A stretch of DNA of 64,000 bases from Hofstenia miamia. Lineage: Eukaryota > Xenacoelomorpha > Acoela. A model generated the notes under the pieces. The model was given only the letters and a program-made list of their open reading frames with translations, was not told the DNA's origin and made no database searches. Of this stretch, positions 10,769 through 22,691 are shown in pieces; positions within the stretch are counted from its first letter, which is position 1; every line of letters begins with the position of its first letter. Location: positions 1,465,475 to 1,529,474 of the forward strand of contig SCFE01000012.1 of assembly GCA_004352715.1 (NCBI GenBank). Direction: 5' to 3'. The position numbers and the translations under genes are program-made.

Positions 10769-10936
10769 ACAACGATTGTTGTTCCTTACGGCTTGGTGTA
10801 TGTGCCAGGTGACACGCTGCCAAATGAACAAATCCAAATCCATTACAAAGTACATTTTGCAAAGTACCATGTCTTGAGCCTCGGTTACAAGTATTCCAAG
10901 CTTTCATATCACAACTGCGAACAATTCTGGTTCTAA
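10769..10936 (+). pseudogene. Fragment of a second LRAT-type gene (NCEQF subfamily)
   Basis: An open stretch of about 55 codons has no Met start. It reads PYGLVYVPGDTLPNEQ near its beginning and LSYHNCEQFWF at its end, where a TAA follows. NCEQF is the cysteine block of the LRAT family, and GYKYSKLSYHNCEQF matches the usual approach to it. The sequence differs from the neighbouring copy A, so it derives from another LRAT subfamily. It lacks the His block, and normal family members continue past the Cys motif. It could be an exon or, more likely, a decayed remnant 535 bases downstream of copy A. Confidence 0.55.
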
Positions 10937-12555
10937 TTTAGGATGTAAAATATTAAACAATCATAATAATTTTTTTCTGAGACAAAAAAATTCTCAATTT
11001 AAATTTCTTATGATTTAAAATAGCAGTTTCTAAGATTCTTCTGTTTGTAGGCAATGTTATTATTCCAGTCAAATTTTAGTTCTGAATCTGAATATGAAGT
11101 TTGTTTTTGAAAAATTTTGCTGAAAAAGTTTACTGTCAAGTTCAGCTTTCTTAGCTATTTGCTGCATTTTGAAAAATTTGCGCTTTTTCACTGCAGATTT
11201 TCCTTCTCCAACCACAACATTTATATTCTTCTTACTCAAATAACATGAATAATTTTCATGTCAACCTTGCATATTAAATTGGGTATATTTACGCAGCTCG
11301 TGAAATACTTAAAAAATGAATCAGGAAAATTTACAGCCTAATTTGCTAAGTTTTTATTTGCCTTGAATGCAGAAGAAGAACAGTATCTTTGTGCAGTATT
11401 AAATATTTTAGGATTTGTGGTGGTGCTGGTTGATGTTTCTAGTTAAATGAAAAGAAATGTTGATGCAATGATTTTTGGTTTCATACTGTTGAATTCTAAC
11501 TACAGTGACAAAATGCATTATCTTGATTTCCATTTACCAGATCTAATAGCAAGTCAGGTTCCTGATTCTGACCAAGATGTTGAATGTCTGAATCCATTTT
11601 ACAAAGATTTAGAAAACCGTTATTACCGCAAGTCAATAGAAAAGAATATTCTTGATTATATTTAGAGAAACTGGTAGTTGTAATATCTCATGCTTTTGTC
11701 AAACTTCGTCGTTTAATCTCTACTAAATATTGTGCAAACATGTGGTTGACTTAAATTTTTGTTTTGATTTAGTCGAATTTGAAGACTTAACTTTACCTTA
11801 ATATTAAACAATTATAGAAGCAATCGAAAATCAACCATTCAATCGGAATTTTTCTAAATTTGTGGTTTTCTCAAAAAATATTTAAGCGTTTATAGTTCAT
11901 GATGAGGCTCACACTGTTTTTCTACAAAAAGCAAAATATTAGTTGTTTCGGTGCGCATTAGAACGACTCATTATCTTAGCTATCGGTATGTTAGCAATTT
12001 GAATGTTTTAACAAAAATCGGATTTCTCATTAAAAAAATATTTCTTATCATGATACTCCATCATAACACGAGTGCGCTCAAATGCGTAGATGTCTCCATG
12101 TCAAAGGCCTCAATATTTCTTAACAGTCTTGCAAAAAATTGTTCAAAACTGTGGACAAAGAGGTTTGTTTCTTTAAGTAACTCTATAGACTTTTCTAAAT
12201 TAAGCCCATGCTACAATAAAAACGTATGTTGTTAGTTTTCGTTGTGCGAATGAAGAACTTTTATCGTTGCCTACATTATTAATTTTAGTCGTTTAATTAA
12301 TTTTGGATAAATAAAAGCTATTACATTTTTTTATCAATGATTTCTTTGTTTATATTGAAACAATTTTCTTCTGCCATGAAAATTTAAATTGGAACTGAAA
12401 TTTGAAAATTCAAAAGTTGTCTAACTCATTGGTTCACGTGATATGACTTATTTTGGAACTGCCATCCGATATGTCAGTTAGCCCATTCTTACTCGTGATA
12501 ATGCTTTCTTTGATTATTTAATATCAAATACAGAATATTTTGATTATAGAACTTA
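10937..12555. other. No recognised gene; one unassigned small frame
   Basis: The DNA is AT-rich. A 72-codon frame at 11447-11665 (MKRNVDAMIFGFILLN...) has fair amino-acid composition but no recognisable motif. A short open stretch just before it (~11380-11440) could be related. Neither has clear splice borders. The remainder shows nothing I can name. Confidence 0.4.
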
Positions 12556-12559
12556 GATT

Positions 12560-15160
12560 CTTGACTATTACTCCGATCATTTGTCTTTATATGTAACAAA
12601 CAATATACAACAACAAAACCCGCAAAAAAGTTTGTACTCGCATTTTTGCAGGCTTTGATGAAAACTTCTTTACCTATTGTCTTGAGAATGCTGCTTGGAA
12701 TTTTATATATACGTTGGACAGCTTAAATGATGTTTACGTTTATATTAAAAAATTAATAACTGCTTGACAGACGTCGCCCCAGTTAAGAGCAGATACATGT
12801 ACGTTAAGTTTAATAAATCCAATATGCCTTGCAATAAAATTACTAGAGACCTAGACGATAAAAAAGAGAGTTAAGAATTTTAAATGTGGCAGCTCACGCA
12901 TAAACAGTATTACAAATAAGTGAAAAGCAGATTAGTGAAATGTAAAACAAAATAGATCTACAGAGAAAGCACTTCTATGACAGATTATCCCAGGCAATAC
13001 CAAATGGAAGTTTATAAACCGTTTTTTCAACAAGGAAAAAGAAATGTCTTATGATATAAAGGAAATTAAAGTTGACAAAACCATGTGTTAAAACATAGAT
13101 ACCAAAACAAACCATTTAAATGAAAGTTTTAAGCAATTATGAATATACAATAGAAAAAAGGTAAAAATACCACGAAGTACAGCAGTTTTCGGTACATAAA
13201 CAGCTTTGAGCTAAACAAGGTATTATCAAAATTAGATCCCAGTGTATCATCTGGAAGTAGTAGGATCCCAATATTTATTATTAGAAAGTATTCAAAATAC
13301 CTTTGATAAGTATTTATTGTTTGCATGCAATTGCGCAATTTCCTCCAATATTTAAGAAAGGAGGCTGGCCAAATGCAGTAAGCTACAGGCCTGTAGCAAT
13401 TACGAACCCGTTTTCCAAAATATTTAGGAAACTTTTGTGTAGTCAGATAAACAAGTAATTAAAAGATAACAATATTCTAAATTTAAATCAGTTTCGATTG
13501 CGTGAGAGTTTTGGCACTTAAGATACGTTACTAAAATTAAATTTAGTTGAAATCACACGCTACTACATTAATAAGAATATCTGCAGCAGCATAGCATTAC
13601 TTGATTTAAGCAAGGCTTTCGACAGCATAAACTTCGAAATACTTGATAAGAAATTGTTGTGTTATGGATTTAACTATGAAGCCCGAACTCTAATAAGAAG
13701 CTTTCTCAATAATAAACAAAGTGTAAAATAAACAATACATTTCCAAAATATATAAAAAAATAAAGGTGTTCCACAAACAACTGTAATGGGTCCCATCCTG
13801 TTTACATTGTACATTAACGACATGGCTGATGACATTAATGCTGTAAATATACTCTGTAATATGCAGATGATAAATGTGTCGTAAGTAGGAATACAATTCC
13901 AGTTATAGCAACAAAAACTTTAGAAAACAATTAAACAATATTTTGATGAGAATAAACTTTCAATGAATAAGGAAAAAACAATTCATACTTAGCCCGAATG
14001 ATATAAAAGAAGTCGCCAGCAAATGTCTTTAAAATCGCTGAAGATATGCAACCAAATCTACAAACAACGTTAGTCATTTAGGCGTGGAAATTGAAAATGA
14101 CTAGAGTGTCAGCAGCTTTATGAAACTTAATATTAGCAGTAAGGCAACTGGGGTGCACTGTATAAGGCAAGTAAGAAAAGAGAACATATATAGGGATTTT
14201 ATTTTTGCACTTCTATTGAGTCATTTCACATCAGGGTTGGGTGATTTATGATTTTACTGTTATAATCAAATCAACTGATTTTAATAGAAAATAATTAAAT
14301 CTTGATTATAATCAAAGAAAAACGAATTAGCATATTAGAATATAGAATAGCCTCATTAGAATATCATGGTGATTTCATTAGCCACGTACGTACAACACAC
14401 TATACAAATGTTAAAATGTAATGTTATGTAACACACACGCGCGGTTCATTCAATTTGCGCATTTGAATTGTTCACAACAAATCAGTCGCTCGTGCTACGC
14501 GTCATAAATATTTTGCACGTGAAAGGCCTGCATAACCGCGTAAACCATGTATCTAAATTATCCGTTGACTTTGTTTTTAAAAATGTCGATTATAATCCGA
14601 TTTTAATAGCTTAATTATAATCAGTGATTATAATCAGCCAACCCTGTTTCACATATACATGTATACTACTAAATTGGCTATGCATAGCAGAAATTGGAAT
14701 GTTAAACAGGATTTTTAACCTCTCAATCATCGCATTACTGAACATCAGTAAACAAAACATAAACGAAAAAGTTCAGCATGGCAGAAGTCTTACACAACAA
14801 TTTCATGCAATGCTTGGAACAGACTGCCTCTGGAGATTAGGAGTGCAAAATCATTAAATAGTTTCAAAAGGGCGTTAAAACAAAACACCGAAAAACCTTA
14901 GATAGCTTAAAAAGATTAAACACATGGAAAATCATTTGGTGTAGTTTATGATTTTATTTGTAATGCATGCATTTTTAGTGTGTCCTACTTTAGTATTTTT
15001 TTAGCGTGTTGTAGTTTAGTTAATTTTAATTGTACGATTTTGTGTGTATATGTTTTTGTAAATTCGTATATACTATGTAAATACTCATTATGAATTGCAA
15101 AATTGTATATATGCTGCAATGTGCAGAAATTAATTTAATAAAGCTATTGAATAGTTATTC
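12560..15160 (+). mobile_element. Decayed non-LTR retrotransposon (CR1/Jockey-like LINE)
   Basis: Broken frames on the plus strand read in order through a LINE ORF2. The endonuclease end, with a YSDH motif, is near 12566. The reverse transcriptase start FPPIFKKG...YRPVAITNPFSK is from ~13339. LLDLSKAFDS lies near 13600, GVPQ...MGPILFTLYINDM at ~13767-13830, and the catalytic YADD at 13860-13871. The C-terminal NRLPLEIRSAKSLNSFKRAL is near 14817-14880. Many stops and frameshifts interrupt it. An AATAAA-like end lies near 15140. An hAT MITE at 14232-14646 has split it. LINE enzymes reverse-transcribe their own RNA at a nicked target; this copy is dead. Confidence 0.85.
14232..14646 (+). mobile_element. 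hAT-type MITE, 415 bp, inserted in the LINE
   Basis: The ends are CAGGGTTGGGTGATT and its near complement (AATCAGCCAACCCTG). A perfect 8-bp target duplication, tttcacat, flanks it at 14224-14231 and 14647-14654. CAGGG ends with an 8-bp duplication are diagnostic of hAT-type transposition. The interior is AT-rich with repeated 'gattataatca' motifs and has no transposase, so it needed an enzyme supplied elsewhere. Confidence 0.88.
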
Positions 15161-15707
15161 ATATTCAACATAAAAATATAATATATTCTAGGGGCTATAA
15201 CTAAATACATTGTCACAATGTCGGATTTTTAAAGTTCTATCTGTAAACCTGAAATTATTTTGAAAATACTATTTAATATCTATATTTTCAATCCTTCTTA
15301 TTGATGTGCCAAACTGCTTTGTTTTATTTTTTACGGATGATTAATAACACGTCTGGCGAAAATGTTTAATTAAATATTCCCTAAATGGAAATAGAAAAAT
15401 AATTCTGAAATGTACTATATTCTTAACTAATTCAAAAATAAACAATTTGTTAGAAATATAACAGAGGAAGTTTTTTAAATTTTCCGTACGACATAAAATT
15501 TTCTAGTTTTTTCATACATTTCTACAGAAATTCTTTTTACTGTTGAGTGCTATCATTCCTATCTCCTATCAGTATAAATGAGCTACAATCATTAAAGCTG
15601 TCTTGTAAAATTTGTTCGCATTTCAGGAAGGAGAGTTGCAACCGGCCGGGAATTTTAAGGCCGACAACAGCTAATACCGACCGGTTTTGGGCGATAACTT
15701 CAAGTAT

Positions 15708-15785
15708 NCCAATTCAGCTTAGGCCCAAGCCCGGCCCACTTCAAAATACCAATTATTCGGCCCAAGCCCAGCTCGGCCCAAATTA
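15708..15785 (+). repeat. GC-rich GGCCCAAGCCCGGCCC repeat and contig join
   Basis: A single n at 15708 is followed by several copies of a (G)GCCCAAGCCC(G)GCCC motif. The same motif occurs at 17568-17625. It stands out sharply from the AT-rich surroundings and is probably a dispersed low-complexity or transposon-derived repeat. Bases 15161-15707 show no gene, and 15786-16501 hold nothing I recognise. Confidence 0.5.
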
Positions 15786-16501
15786 TTTTTCTTTTACGCA
15801 ACTGATAGTTTCTTTTGCCTCATAGAGGCCCGTAAGCACTACATTATGAATTTGATCGAATAATTTGCCCTAATCCGTTTACTAATGTGCACATCTGCTT
15901 AAGTCTGTCAACAATGCTAATTCAATTCTGCTGAAATTCATTTTGCATTGTTAACCTTAATACAATAAACGTGTTATATGGGGGCGTAGGCCTGGGGTTC
16001 AACGATTCTTGAGCAGATGTTTGCTCCTCCTCTAAATGTTTGCATTTGTTATCGATACCAAATCGTATTGAGTGTGAATTTTCACAAATGTTACCAATGA
16101 AGAAAAAAATTTCTATTGTTTTAAATTTGTGCATAGATTACCCTTAAATCGTTTTGAATTTTTTTACTTTTTGTTGGTTTCTTAAAATTGTTAAACGCTT
16201 TCATGTCACAAAATAATAAAAATTTCAAAAATCAAAGTGCACAACGTAAATAAGGTGCGCCTATTCTTTCTATAAATTAAAGTGCTTTTATGCTAATCTC
16301 TTGCTTAGACGTTTTTGGAATGTTGCCATGGATATTTTTGTAACGTTAAGTGAGATAAATGGCGATTGCTGGAATAAATATATCTAACAACGACTTATCA
16401 ACATTTTAATCTATTATAGCCCTGTGGAATAAATTTTTGGAATAAAAATGCACTTCTGAATTTCTGGATTATTAACATCCAACTAAAAAATTTGCTTCTT
16501 A

Positions 16502-17018
16502 CCATATATTCCGGCCATTAAGTCGACTTTCTAGGCTCAGATTATACCATAAAATTTTGGGGGTCGACTTAATGGCCGGGGCAATATTCTCAAGCTTGAT
16601 TTTTCAGGTTGAACAAGGAAATGCATGACGTGATGGTGGAAAAACCCGAAAGCTACTAAAACACAAACTTCAAGGCGAAACGAAATAAAATTATTTTCTA
16701 TGAATAAAATATTTAATTTAATTGTTTTTTAATGTAAACTTCGTTTTTAATATGATATTCATGACTGTAGATCTGTAATAACCTTTTTAACGAGTGTCGG
16801 TGAGGGGGATAATATTAATCGGGACATCACTACTAGAAGACTAGTATGTGCGTTGTACTGTATATTCATATGCATAGAATTAATAGTGGTTTGGTATACC
16901 TGTTTGTTAGGCATGGGGGTCGACTTATAGGACGAAGCAACCTTAAATTCACTATATTTTGGCCTCTGAAAGGGGGTCGAGTTAATGGCCGAGTCGACCT
17001 AATGGCCGGAATATACGG
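16502..17018 (+). mobile_element. MITE with long terminal inverted repeats, 517 bp
   Basis: The ends are CCATATATTCCGGCCATTAA... and the complementary ...TTAATGGCCGGAATATACGG form, about 27 bases with two mismatches. TA lies outside each end. The motif GTCGACTTAATGGCC recurs inside the ends at ~16561 and ~16976, giving sub-terminal repeats. There is no transposase. A TA target suggests the Tc1/mariner-pogo group, but I cannot assign the family. Confidence 0.75.
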
Positions 17019-17020
17019 TA

Positions 17021-17626
17021 ATAAAAAATAGGTTTGGACTGGTGCTCCATGTTTGCAAATATTATGTTAGGATTTTCTGCTGTTCAAAATGACAGCTGGA
17101 GCTTCACTAAAAATATTGACAAGTGTTTACACTAATTTCATTTAAAATGTTAATTGCTTTTACTAGATCAATGTATGTAAAGTTTTATAGATATAGTATA
17201 ATATAGATATAATATGTTTGTATTATTCTTTCAATGTATGTTTGCAACAAGCGCTAAACATACTCAGGTTGCCTGAATACCAGAAGATAAAAAATATTGG
17301 TATTTAGAGTAATAATAATAAAATAATAATAATAATAATTATAGTTTTTTGAAGTTATCATCTTTTACAAATTACATCAACTTACATCAGCACAAAGCAA
17401 GAGTTTTCAGAAACGCTTTTTGCTTGTAGCAGACAAAGTTTAGGTGTTAGAAATATTGCACCAGCCAACAATGCTGATTAAACTTAAAGAGAATGCTTTT
17501 TGTCATTTGCAAAGTAAGTTTTCAAGTGAATTTTTTTGTGTTATTTTAAATACTAATTAAAACATTAGGCCCAGGCCCGGCCCAAATTGTTATGCAGAAA
17601 ATCTGACCCAAGCCCAGCCCAATTAC

Positions 17627-17630
<4 letters not shown>
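17021..17630. other. No gene; microsatellite and GC-rich motif
   Basis: A (AAT)n microsatellite lies near 17308-17340. The GGCCCAGGCCCGGCCC-type motif recurs at 17568-17625. Nothing else was recognised. Confidence 0.5.
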
Positions 17631-17633
<3 letters not shown>

Positions 17634-17664
<31 letters not shown>

Positions 17665-17748
17665 NNNNNNNNNNNNNNNNNNNNNNNNNNNNNNNNNNNN
17701 NNNNNNNNNNNNNNNNNNNNNNNNNNNNNNNNNNNNNNNNNNNNNNNN

Positions 17749-17780
<32 letters not shown>
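17634..17780. other. (TA)n microsatellite with N gap 17665-17748
   Basis: Eighty-four Ns lie within a (TA)n run. It abuts the 3' end of the Penelope-like fragment. Confidence 0.9.
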
Positions 17781-17784
<4 letters not shown>

Positions 17785-18280
17785 CTTGAATACTAAGCTT
17801 CTTTATCATTTTATGAAGAAACAACGAAAATTTTAATTAAGAGTACTTTCGGTACTTACTGTACCATCGTCAGTCAAAAAACAAAAAATTATTTGGTGGT
17901 AAAATATAAATTTACAAAATCATTAATTAATTAAACTAAAACAAGTGAAGAGTTTGATGACATTTAGTATTTAAATTAGGTTTCTCTTCCTTAGTATAAA
18001 TTGGTTCTGCGATCTTGGTGCATTTGTGTTTCATTAAAATATTAAAGTCAGATGTTGATGCTTTATGTATTTTTGAGTGCATATAAATTTCGGATTGTAA
18101 GTGTCCATAGAGATCTTCTTTAATTCGTGTCTTCACATGCCTTTTGGTTTCACCAATGTAGAAGCTGTCACACTTCTGACAATTATATTTATAAACAACT
18201 GATGAAACTAAATGTTTTTGAATTAGATCTTTGTTACGAATTACATTATATATTTGGCATCTTTTCCGCTGTTCTAGAAA
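17780..18280 (-). pseudogene. Penelope-like retroelement 3' part (GIY-YIG endonuclease)
   Basis: The minus strand encodes LVSSVVYKYNCQKC, then DSFYIGETKRHVKTRIKE, then ...EEKPNLNTKCHQTLHLF with a stop near 17936. The CxxC plus 'YIGET(K/R)R...RI.EH' arrangement is the GIY-YIG endonuclease of Penelope-like elements, which cuts the target for reverse transcription. The 3' untranslated part contains the common 'gacgatggtac' stretch and ends against the (TA)n run. The reverse transcriptase domain is not present upstream, so this is a 5'-truncated copy. Confidence 0.75.
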
Positions 18281-18401
18281 AAATAAGCAGAAATATTTAT
18301 GTGTTGAAAATTGACCAAAACTTTTTGTCTAACAATAAGAGGGCTCCAAAAATTTAGGCAAAGCCTGAAAATGGGTAAGGCCAAAACTGAAAAATTCGCC
18401 C

Positions 18402-19026
18402 CATATCTATTTTTGGGAATCTATTGAGGTTTCAGATGACGGCCCATTGGATATAACAATTATCCCTCCATACAACGATAACAATACAAAACATGAAGAT
18501 GTTAATGAGAACGCCATTAAGGCAAGGAATGCTTTACCAATAGATGATAACAATGATATCAATAAAGAAAGAATCAACGCACATAGTTTTAGACAGTAGA
18601 ATAGGTGTAATGTGTTCAAAATTCACATGAACATTTAAACTTTTTTATTAATTTTTTACATCTTACTTCATGTCGTTAACACTAGCTGAAATAGGAATAT
18701 GCATTCCGGAAACAGCATGTGAAAGTCGCATTGAATCAAGAAAATTAGGGAAAGAATCTGTAGGTTCTTATGACTGCGTGTGATGGCACAGTATGAGTCT
18801 ACAAGAGAAGACAATACAGTTTCCATTTTGGAATCAGACTTTGACAAAGTTGTTTTCATAAGAAGTCGTAAGAGATGGTTTTTTGGTTCATATTCTATTC
18901 TGGACCATAGCTGGACCTAGTGCTAAAAAATGTTGCAAATTGTGCAACCACAATTCTACAACAGGATACATTAAATGTAACTTAAACATACCTGTAAGTT
19001 GTTTTGAAGCATACCATGTGATTTGA
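18402..19026 (+). pseudogene. piggyBac-type transposase relic
   Basis: Three pieces in order on the plus strand fit a piggyBac/PGBD transposase. The first is an acidic N-terminal stretch, WESIEVSDDGPLDITIIPP..., at 18414-18599, ending in a stop. The second, near 18690-18770, is a degraded ETACESRIESRKLGKESVGSYD segment resembling the RGSYD region. The third, at 18901-19026, is a cysteine-rich tail, KKCCKLC...YIKCNLNIPVSCFEAYHVI, matching the C-terminal zinc-binding domain. Most of the DDD catalytic core is missing, with stops between the pieces. The tail is duplicated at 39570-39698. Confidence is highest for the cysteine-rich tail. Confidence 0.6.
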
Positions 19027-19434
19027 ATTTTTATGTCATCTTGTTATATTTAAAAATTCAGTATAACATAATACTATAGATATACTGACTTTGCAATTTA
19101 GAATTAAAAATGTTGACATTTAAATTATTATATGAAAATATGTTGAAGTATCAGCTTACCAAAATTTTCACAATTTCCTACTTCATAGACCTATTGATCC
19201 AATATTGGATGTCGGATAAAAATCATTCAACTGAGCGCAAATTTCTTTTGTCTGCACAATAGCATTCGACTAGTAAAATTTGTTCAATTCGTAGCAATTA
19301 GAGGTAAGGTCGCATCTATGTGGATTCATAAATTTCTGAATTAGTTGAATTGTAAACTATGAAACACATTTTAATTTTCAAGGTGCCCATGTAACACAAT
19401 AACGTTGAATTGATTTCAGAAACCTAACTTATCA

Positions 19435-20455
19435 ATGAAACGCATACAAAACTATGTTGAAGAAAATGTTGTTAATGAGGTTATCGAGCAAGAAGACTTC
19501 AATATAAATCCAGTGTATGCCAGAACCACATCCACGGAAAGAAAAGAAGTTGAAGTCCTCAGCATACGCGATTTAAGAAAAGCAGATCATCTAAGACTTG
19601 CTCGAATTTTTGGATATTCACACCATGCTATTGTTGAAGACGTCGATATTTCGAAAAATCTGGTAACACTCATAGAGTATACAAACCGAAATAATGTCGA
19701 AATCGAACTTTTTAATAAAGGCATTGTGAAAAGAACCACTATCAATTATTTTGAGCTAACAAACTTGAACAAATATATTTATGATGTTGAAGTAGATGAA
19801 AGAGAAGTCTTATGCAGAGCTCGAGGATTGGTAGGAACTGAAAACTATAATCTTTTTTTCAATAACTGAACATTTTGCTACTTTTTGTAGAACTGGTGTT
19901 AATCTTTCACTCCAGGTAACGGATGTCTGGAATTCAGGTATTAAATCGTTAGTTATTGGTGGTCTGTTTACTCTCACAAAGTCCTTTGCTCCTGCTCTTT
20001 TTGCTGAAATTGTGGAGAGATTTGGTTTACAGACTTTAGGGATTGGTGCAGTGGCAGCGGGTACTGTCACTGAAGCCATTTACGAATTATACAAGTTGAT
20101 TAAAGATTTGCATGACGACAAAATTAGCGTAGGTGTCTTCAAGGAAAAGCTGATTATTTTAATTTCTAAATATTCAGTTTCTCTGATTGCATTAATTTTA
20201 GCTGTACTATTCACACCTCCAGTTAGCATTCCTGCTAGTATTCTTACAGGTATAATCGTTGGATTGGTAGGACTAGGCGGAAAAGGTTTAGGCAACAGTC
20301 TTGGAATTTGTATTAATAAGATCCGGCGAAATTGGGATGAGATAATTACCTTTTTTAAAGAAAAAATTTCTTCAGCGAAAGATGATGTTTTAGCTTTTTA
20401 TAAATCTTGTAAAGATACTTTTATTAGTTTTATAAGATGGTTGCTTGGCTATTAA
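19435..20455 (+). pseudogene. LRAT-domain protein, copy B, broken at the catalytic cysteine
   Basis: This copy aligns throughout with those at 9218 and 40119. The frame runs from Met at 19435 through SHHAIVED to LFFNN and meets TGA at 19867-19869. Relative to the sister copies two bases are missing in the codons for Cys-Glu of NNCEHF, so the cysteine codon itself becomes the stop. The rest of the gene stays open in the shifted frame to 20455, including the hydrophobic region and the IRWLLGY end. One extra two-residue insertion lies at about residue 90. A TTGATTTCAG just upstream (~19411-19420) could be a 5' UTR acceptor. The damage looks recent because the downstream frame is otherwise clean. 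An assembly or sequencing error is possible. Confidence 0.85.
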
Positions 20456-20719
20456 GTTTTGTAATTTTATTCCTTTTGTAATTATGCAATTGGAAGAAAA
20501 ATCTTATTTTTATAGATAGTTTTGATATATTGTTTAGTAAAAAAGAAGAGTGAAAATATCTACATTTTCCAATATAAAATACTTCCTACAACTCTAAGAA
20601 GCGTCAGAGAAAGGCGATGCAAATATAATACGAAATATATATATATACAAAATATGAACAATTTCAAAAATAATTACGAATTTAGATATGGTTTATTAAA
20701 TAGTAAGTATTATAAAGTT

Positions 20720-20995
20720 TAAGACCTCGCCATTTCTATTCAAACATTTCCTATATATAACTAATTTTTGTTTCTAAATGTTCTTAACTTATTACCTTTT
20801 TGTATAGATTTATGTTAATTCCATACATTTATAGATTTGTAATGAATGAATTTTTCTTGTTATTATTTAAGAGGGTTAATTCTTCAAGTTCTATAATTTT
20901 GTCTATGCAATATTTCGGAGAGTAGGAAATTTGATTTGTAGTTTGGAGAAATATTGTTTAATATTTTAAAGAAGAAGGTATAAATTATGCAATGG
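20720..20995 (-). pseudogene. LINE 3' tail fragment
   Basis: This region resembles 24590-24835, which encodes the end of a LINE ORF2 on the minus strand. The present copy is more decayed. It lies directly downstream of LRAT copy B. Confidence 0.5.
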
Positions 20996-21087
20996 CATCT
21001 AGAAATGTTTTTGTTAATTTTCTGATTTCTGCGTCCCTGTTATATAAATGATTAACTGCTATTTTTATGGCCCAGCTTAGTTGCAGG

Positions 21088-22585
21088 CAGTGGCGTACAG
21101 ACGGAGAGGCCAGGGGGCCAAGGCCCCGCTCGAGATATAATGGCCACCCCGCTGGCTCCCCTCACTAAAAAATTGGTCGAATGAATTTTGATTTTCATAC
21201 CAATTGACTTTGAATCAATTATGTTCATTTAATATATCCGAGGTCCTTAAAGGAATTTAATGATTGAATTTGTTCATCCTTATAACCTAGGGTAGGGCCA
21301 ATATTGGGCATGAACAAAGGTGTACAGGTAGGGGCTTCTCTAGTGCGGGCACAGACCCAGTATACGGGCTCTAAATGGAGCATGATTGCTTGTTGTTTGT
21401 TGAAGGTGCTAATTTTTTATTTTTAAATCCATTTGTTTAAATTACATTAAACTTGTTAAGTAATAGAAATTTTCTATCTATTCTATACATCGATTTCTTA
21501 ATATGTATTTCATGAAACACTAAACTTCATGTAGATTTCCAGCAGAAATTACAAATAGCACATAAAATATTACACTAAACCCTCAATACCATTGACATTT
21601 TTTGATATTGTGTTTTTAAAATGTTCGTTCTTATATAATATATAATATTATATTATTTTTTAACTTAGAATCGTAAGTTGTGAACTTCAGAAGACGTTCC
21701 ATATTGTTTAAATTGAATTAATCTGAGGTACCTATTTTGAAAGGTCTTACAAACAGGGTGGTATCCTCATGTGATAACTAGGACTTCGTTTCCAGTAAAA
21801 TGTTAAATCAGTAGACCAATGACGTGGCTATGGGAAGACTTGTTCCGCTTTCCCCTCGACACAAAACAGATATGAATGGTTCAAATTAAATGTAGCAAAA
21901 TACACCATAACGAAAGATACACATGGGTATTATAATATTTCTACAGTAAATCCCTCCAAGATAACTTCACAACGATGAGGTAAGTTTTCCCACTGCTCTC
22001 AAGATTTCATCAATTCTTATTAATTGAATCTCTGTCTTGATTTTTTTCTCAAAGCTTCAATGACTGGGGTTTAAACTGATGATAAACACTTTCTTTAAAA
22101 ATGTACCAAAAGTAATAGTCAACATGTAAAAATCTAGAGAACCTGGAGTAGAAGGAGTCCAAATCCACGCCAAATTACACGATCTTCATGAAAATTATTT
22201 GAAAACAATTATGAAAAGGAGGTGTCAACACTATCATTTTGAAAAGTTGTTTTTGACATCATTTTATTTGCTCGAAGTTGTTGTATGATGTGTAGTTAAG
22301 CTGAGACTCCATTTGTTTTTTTTGTGCTGAACTGTGTGAGTTGGGCATATTAAAATTCTCATGCAGCTATGGCGAAAAGCATCCATCCGCAAAGCAGAGA
22401 TCCAATCAATAAATATTGATTAAGTTTGCCTTCCATTGTGAAGTTATTTTAGAGCACAATGGTTCACCTATTCAGAATTTAGTGTGGAAATATGATAATA
22501 CCGATGTTTATTAGTCTTTATTTTGTATTTTGTTTCTCTTAAATTAAAAAAAATATTATATATATATATAATTTATATATATGTA

Positions 22586-22616
<31 letters not shown>

Positions 22617-22691
22617 TTCAACTTGCCCCACCTCAGATATTTTGACCCCCCGTGGTGCCTTCCCTAATTCAATATTGCTGGTACGCCACTG
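21088..22691 (+). mobile_element. Non-autonomous hAT element, 1604 bp
   Basis: The ends are CAGTGGCGTAC and its exact complement GTACGCCACTG. A perfect 8-bp target duplication, gttgcagg, flanks it at 21080-21087 and 22692-22699. No transposase frame is visible inside. The interior holds a (TA)n run (~22557-22613) and short GC-rich sub-terminal stretches. The insertion lies in sequence absent from the paralogous region at ~41.3 kb. Confidence 0.9.

Noticed and set aside
15547-15825. 92-codon frame with Pro-rich end
   Set aside because: It crosses the contig join at 15708 and the Pro/Gly run is the GC-rich repeat, not a protein signal.
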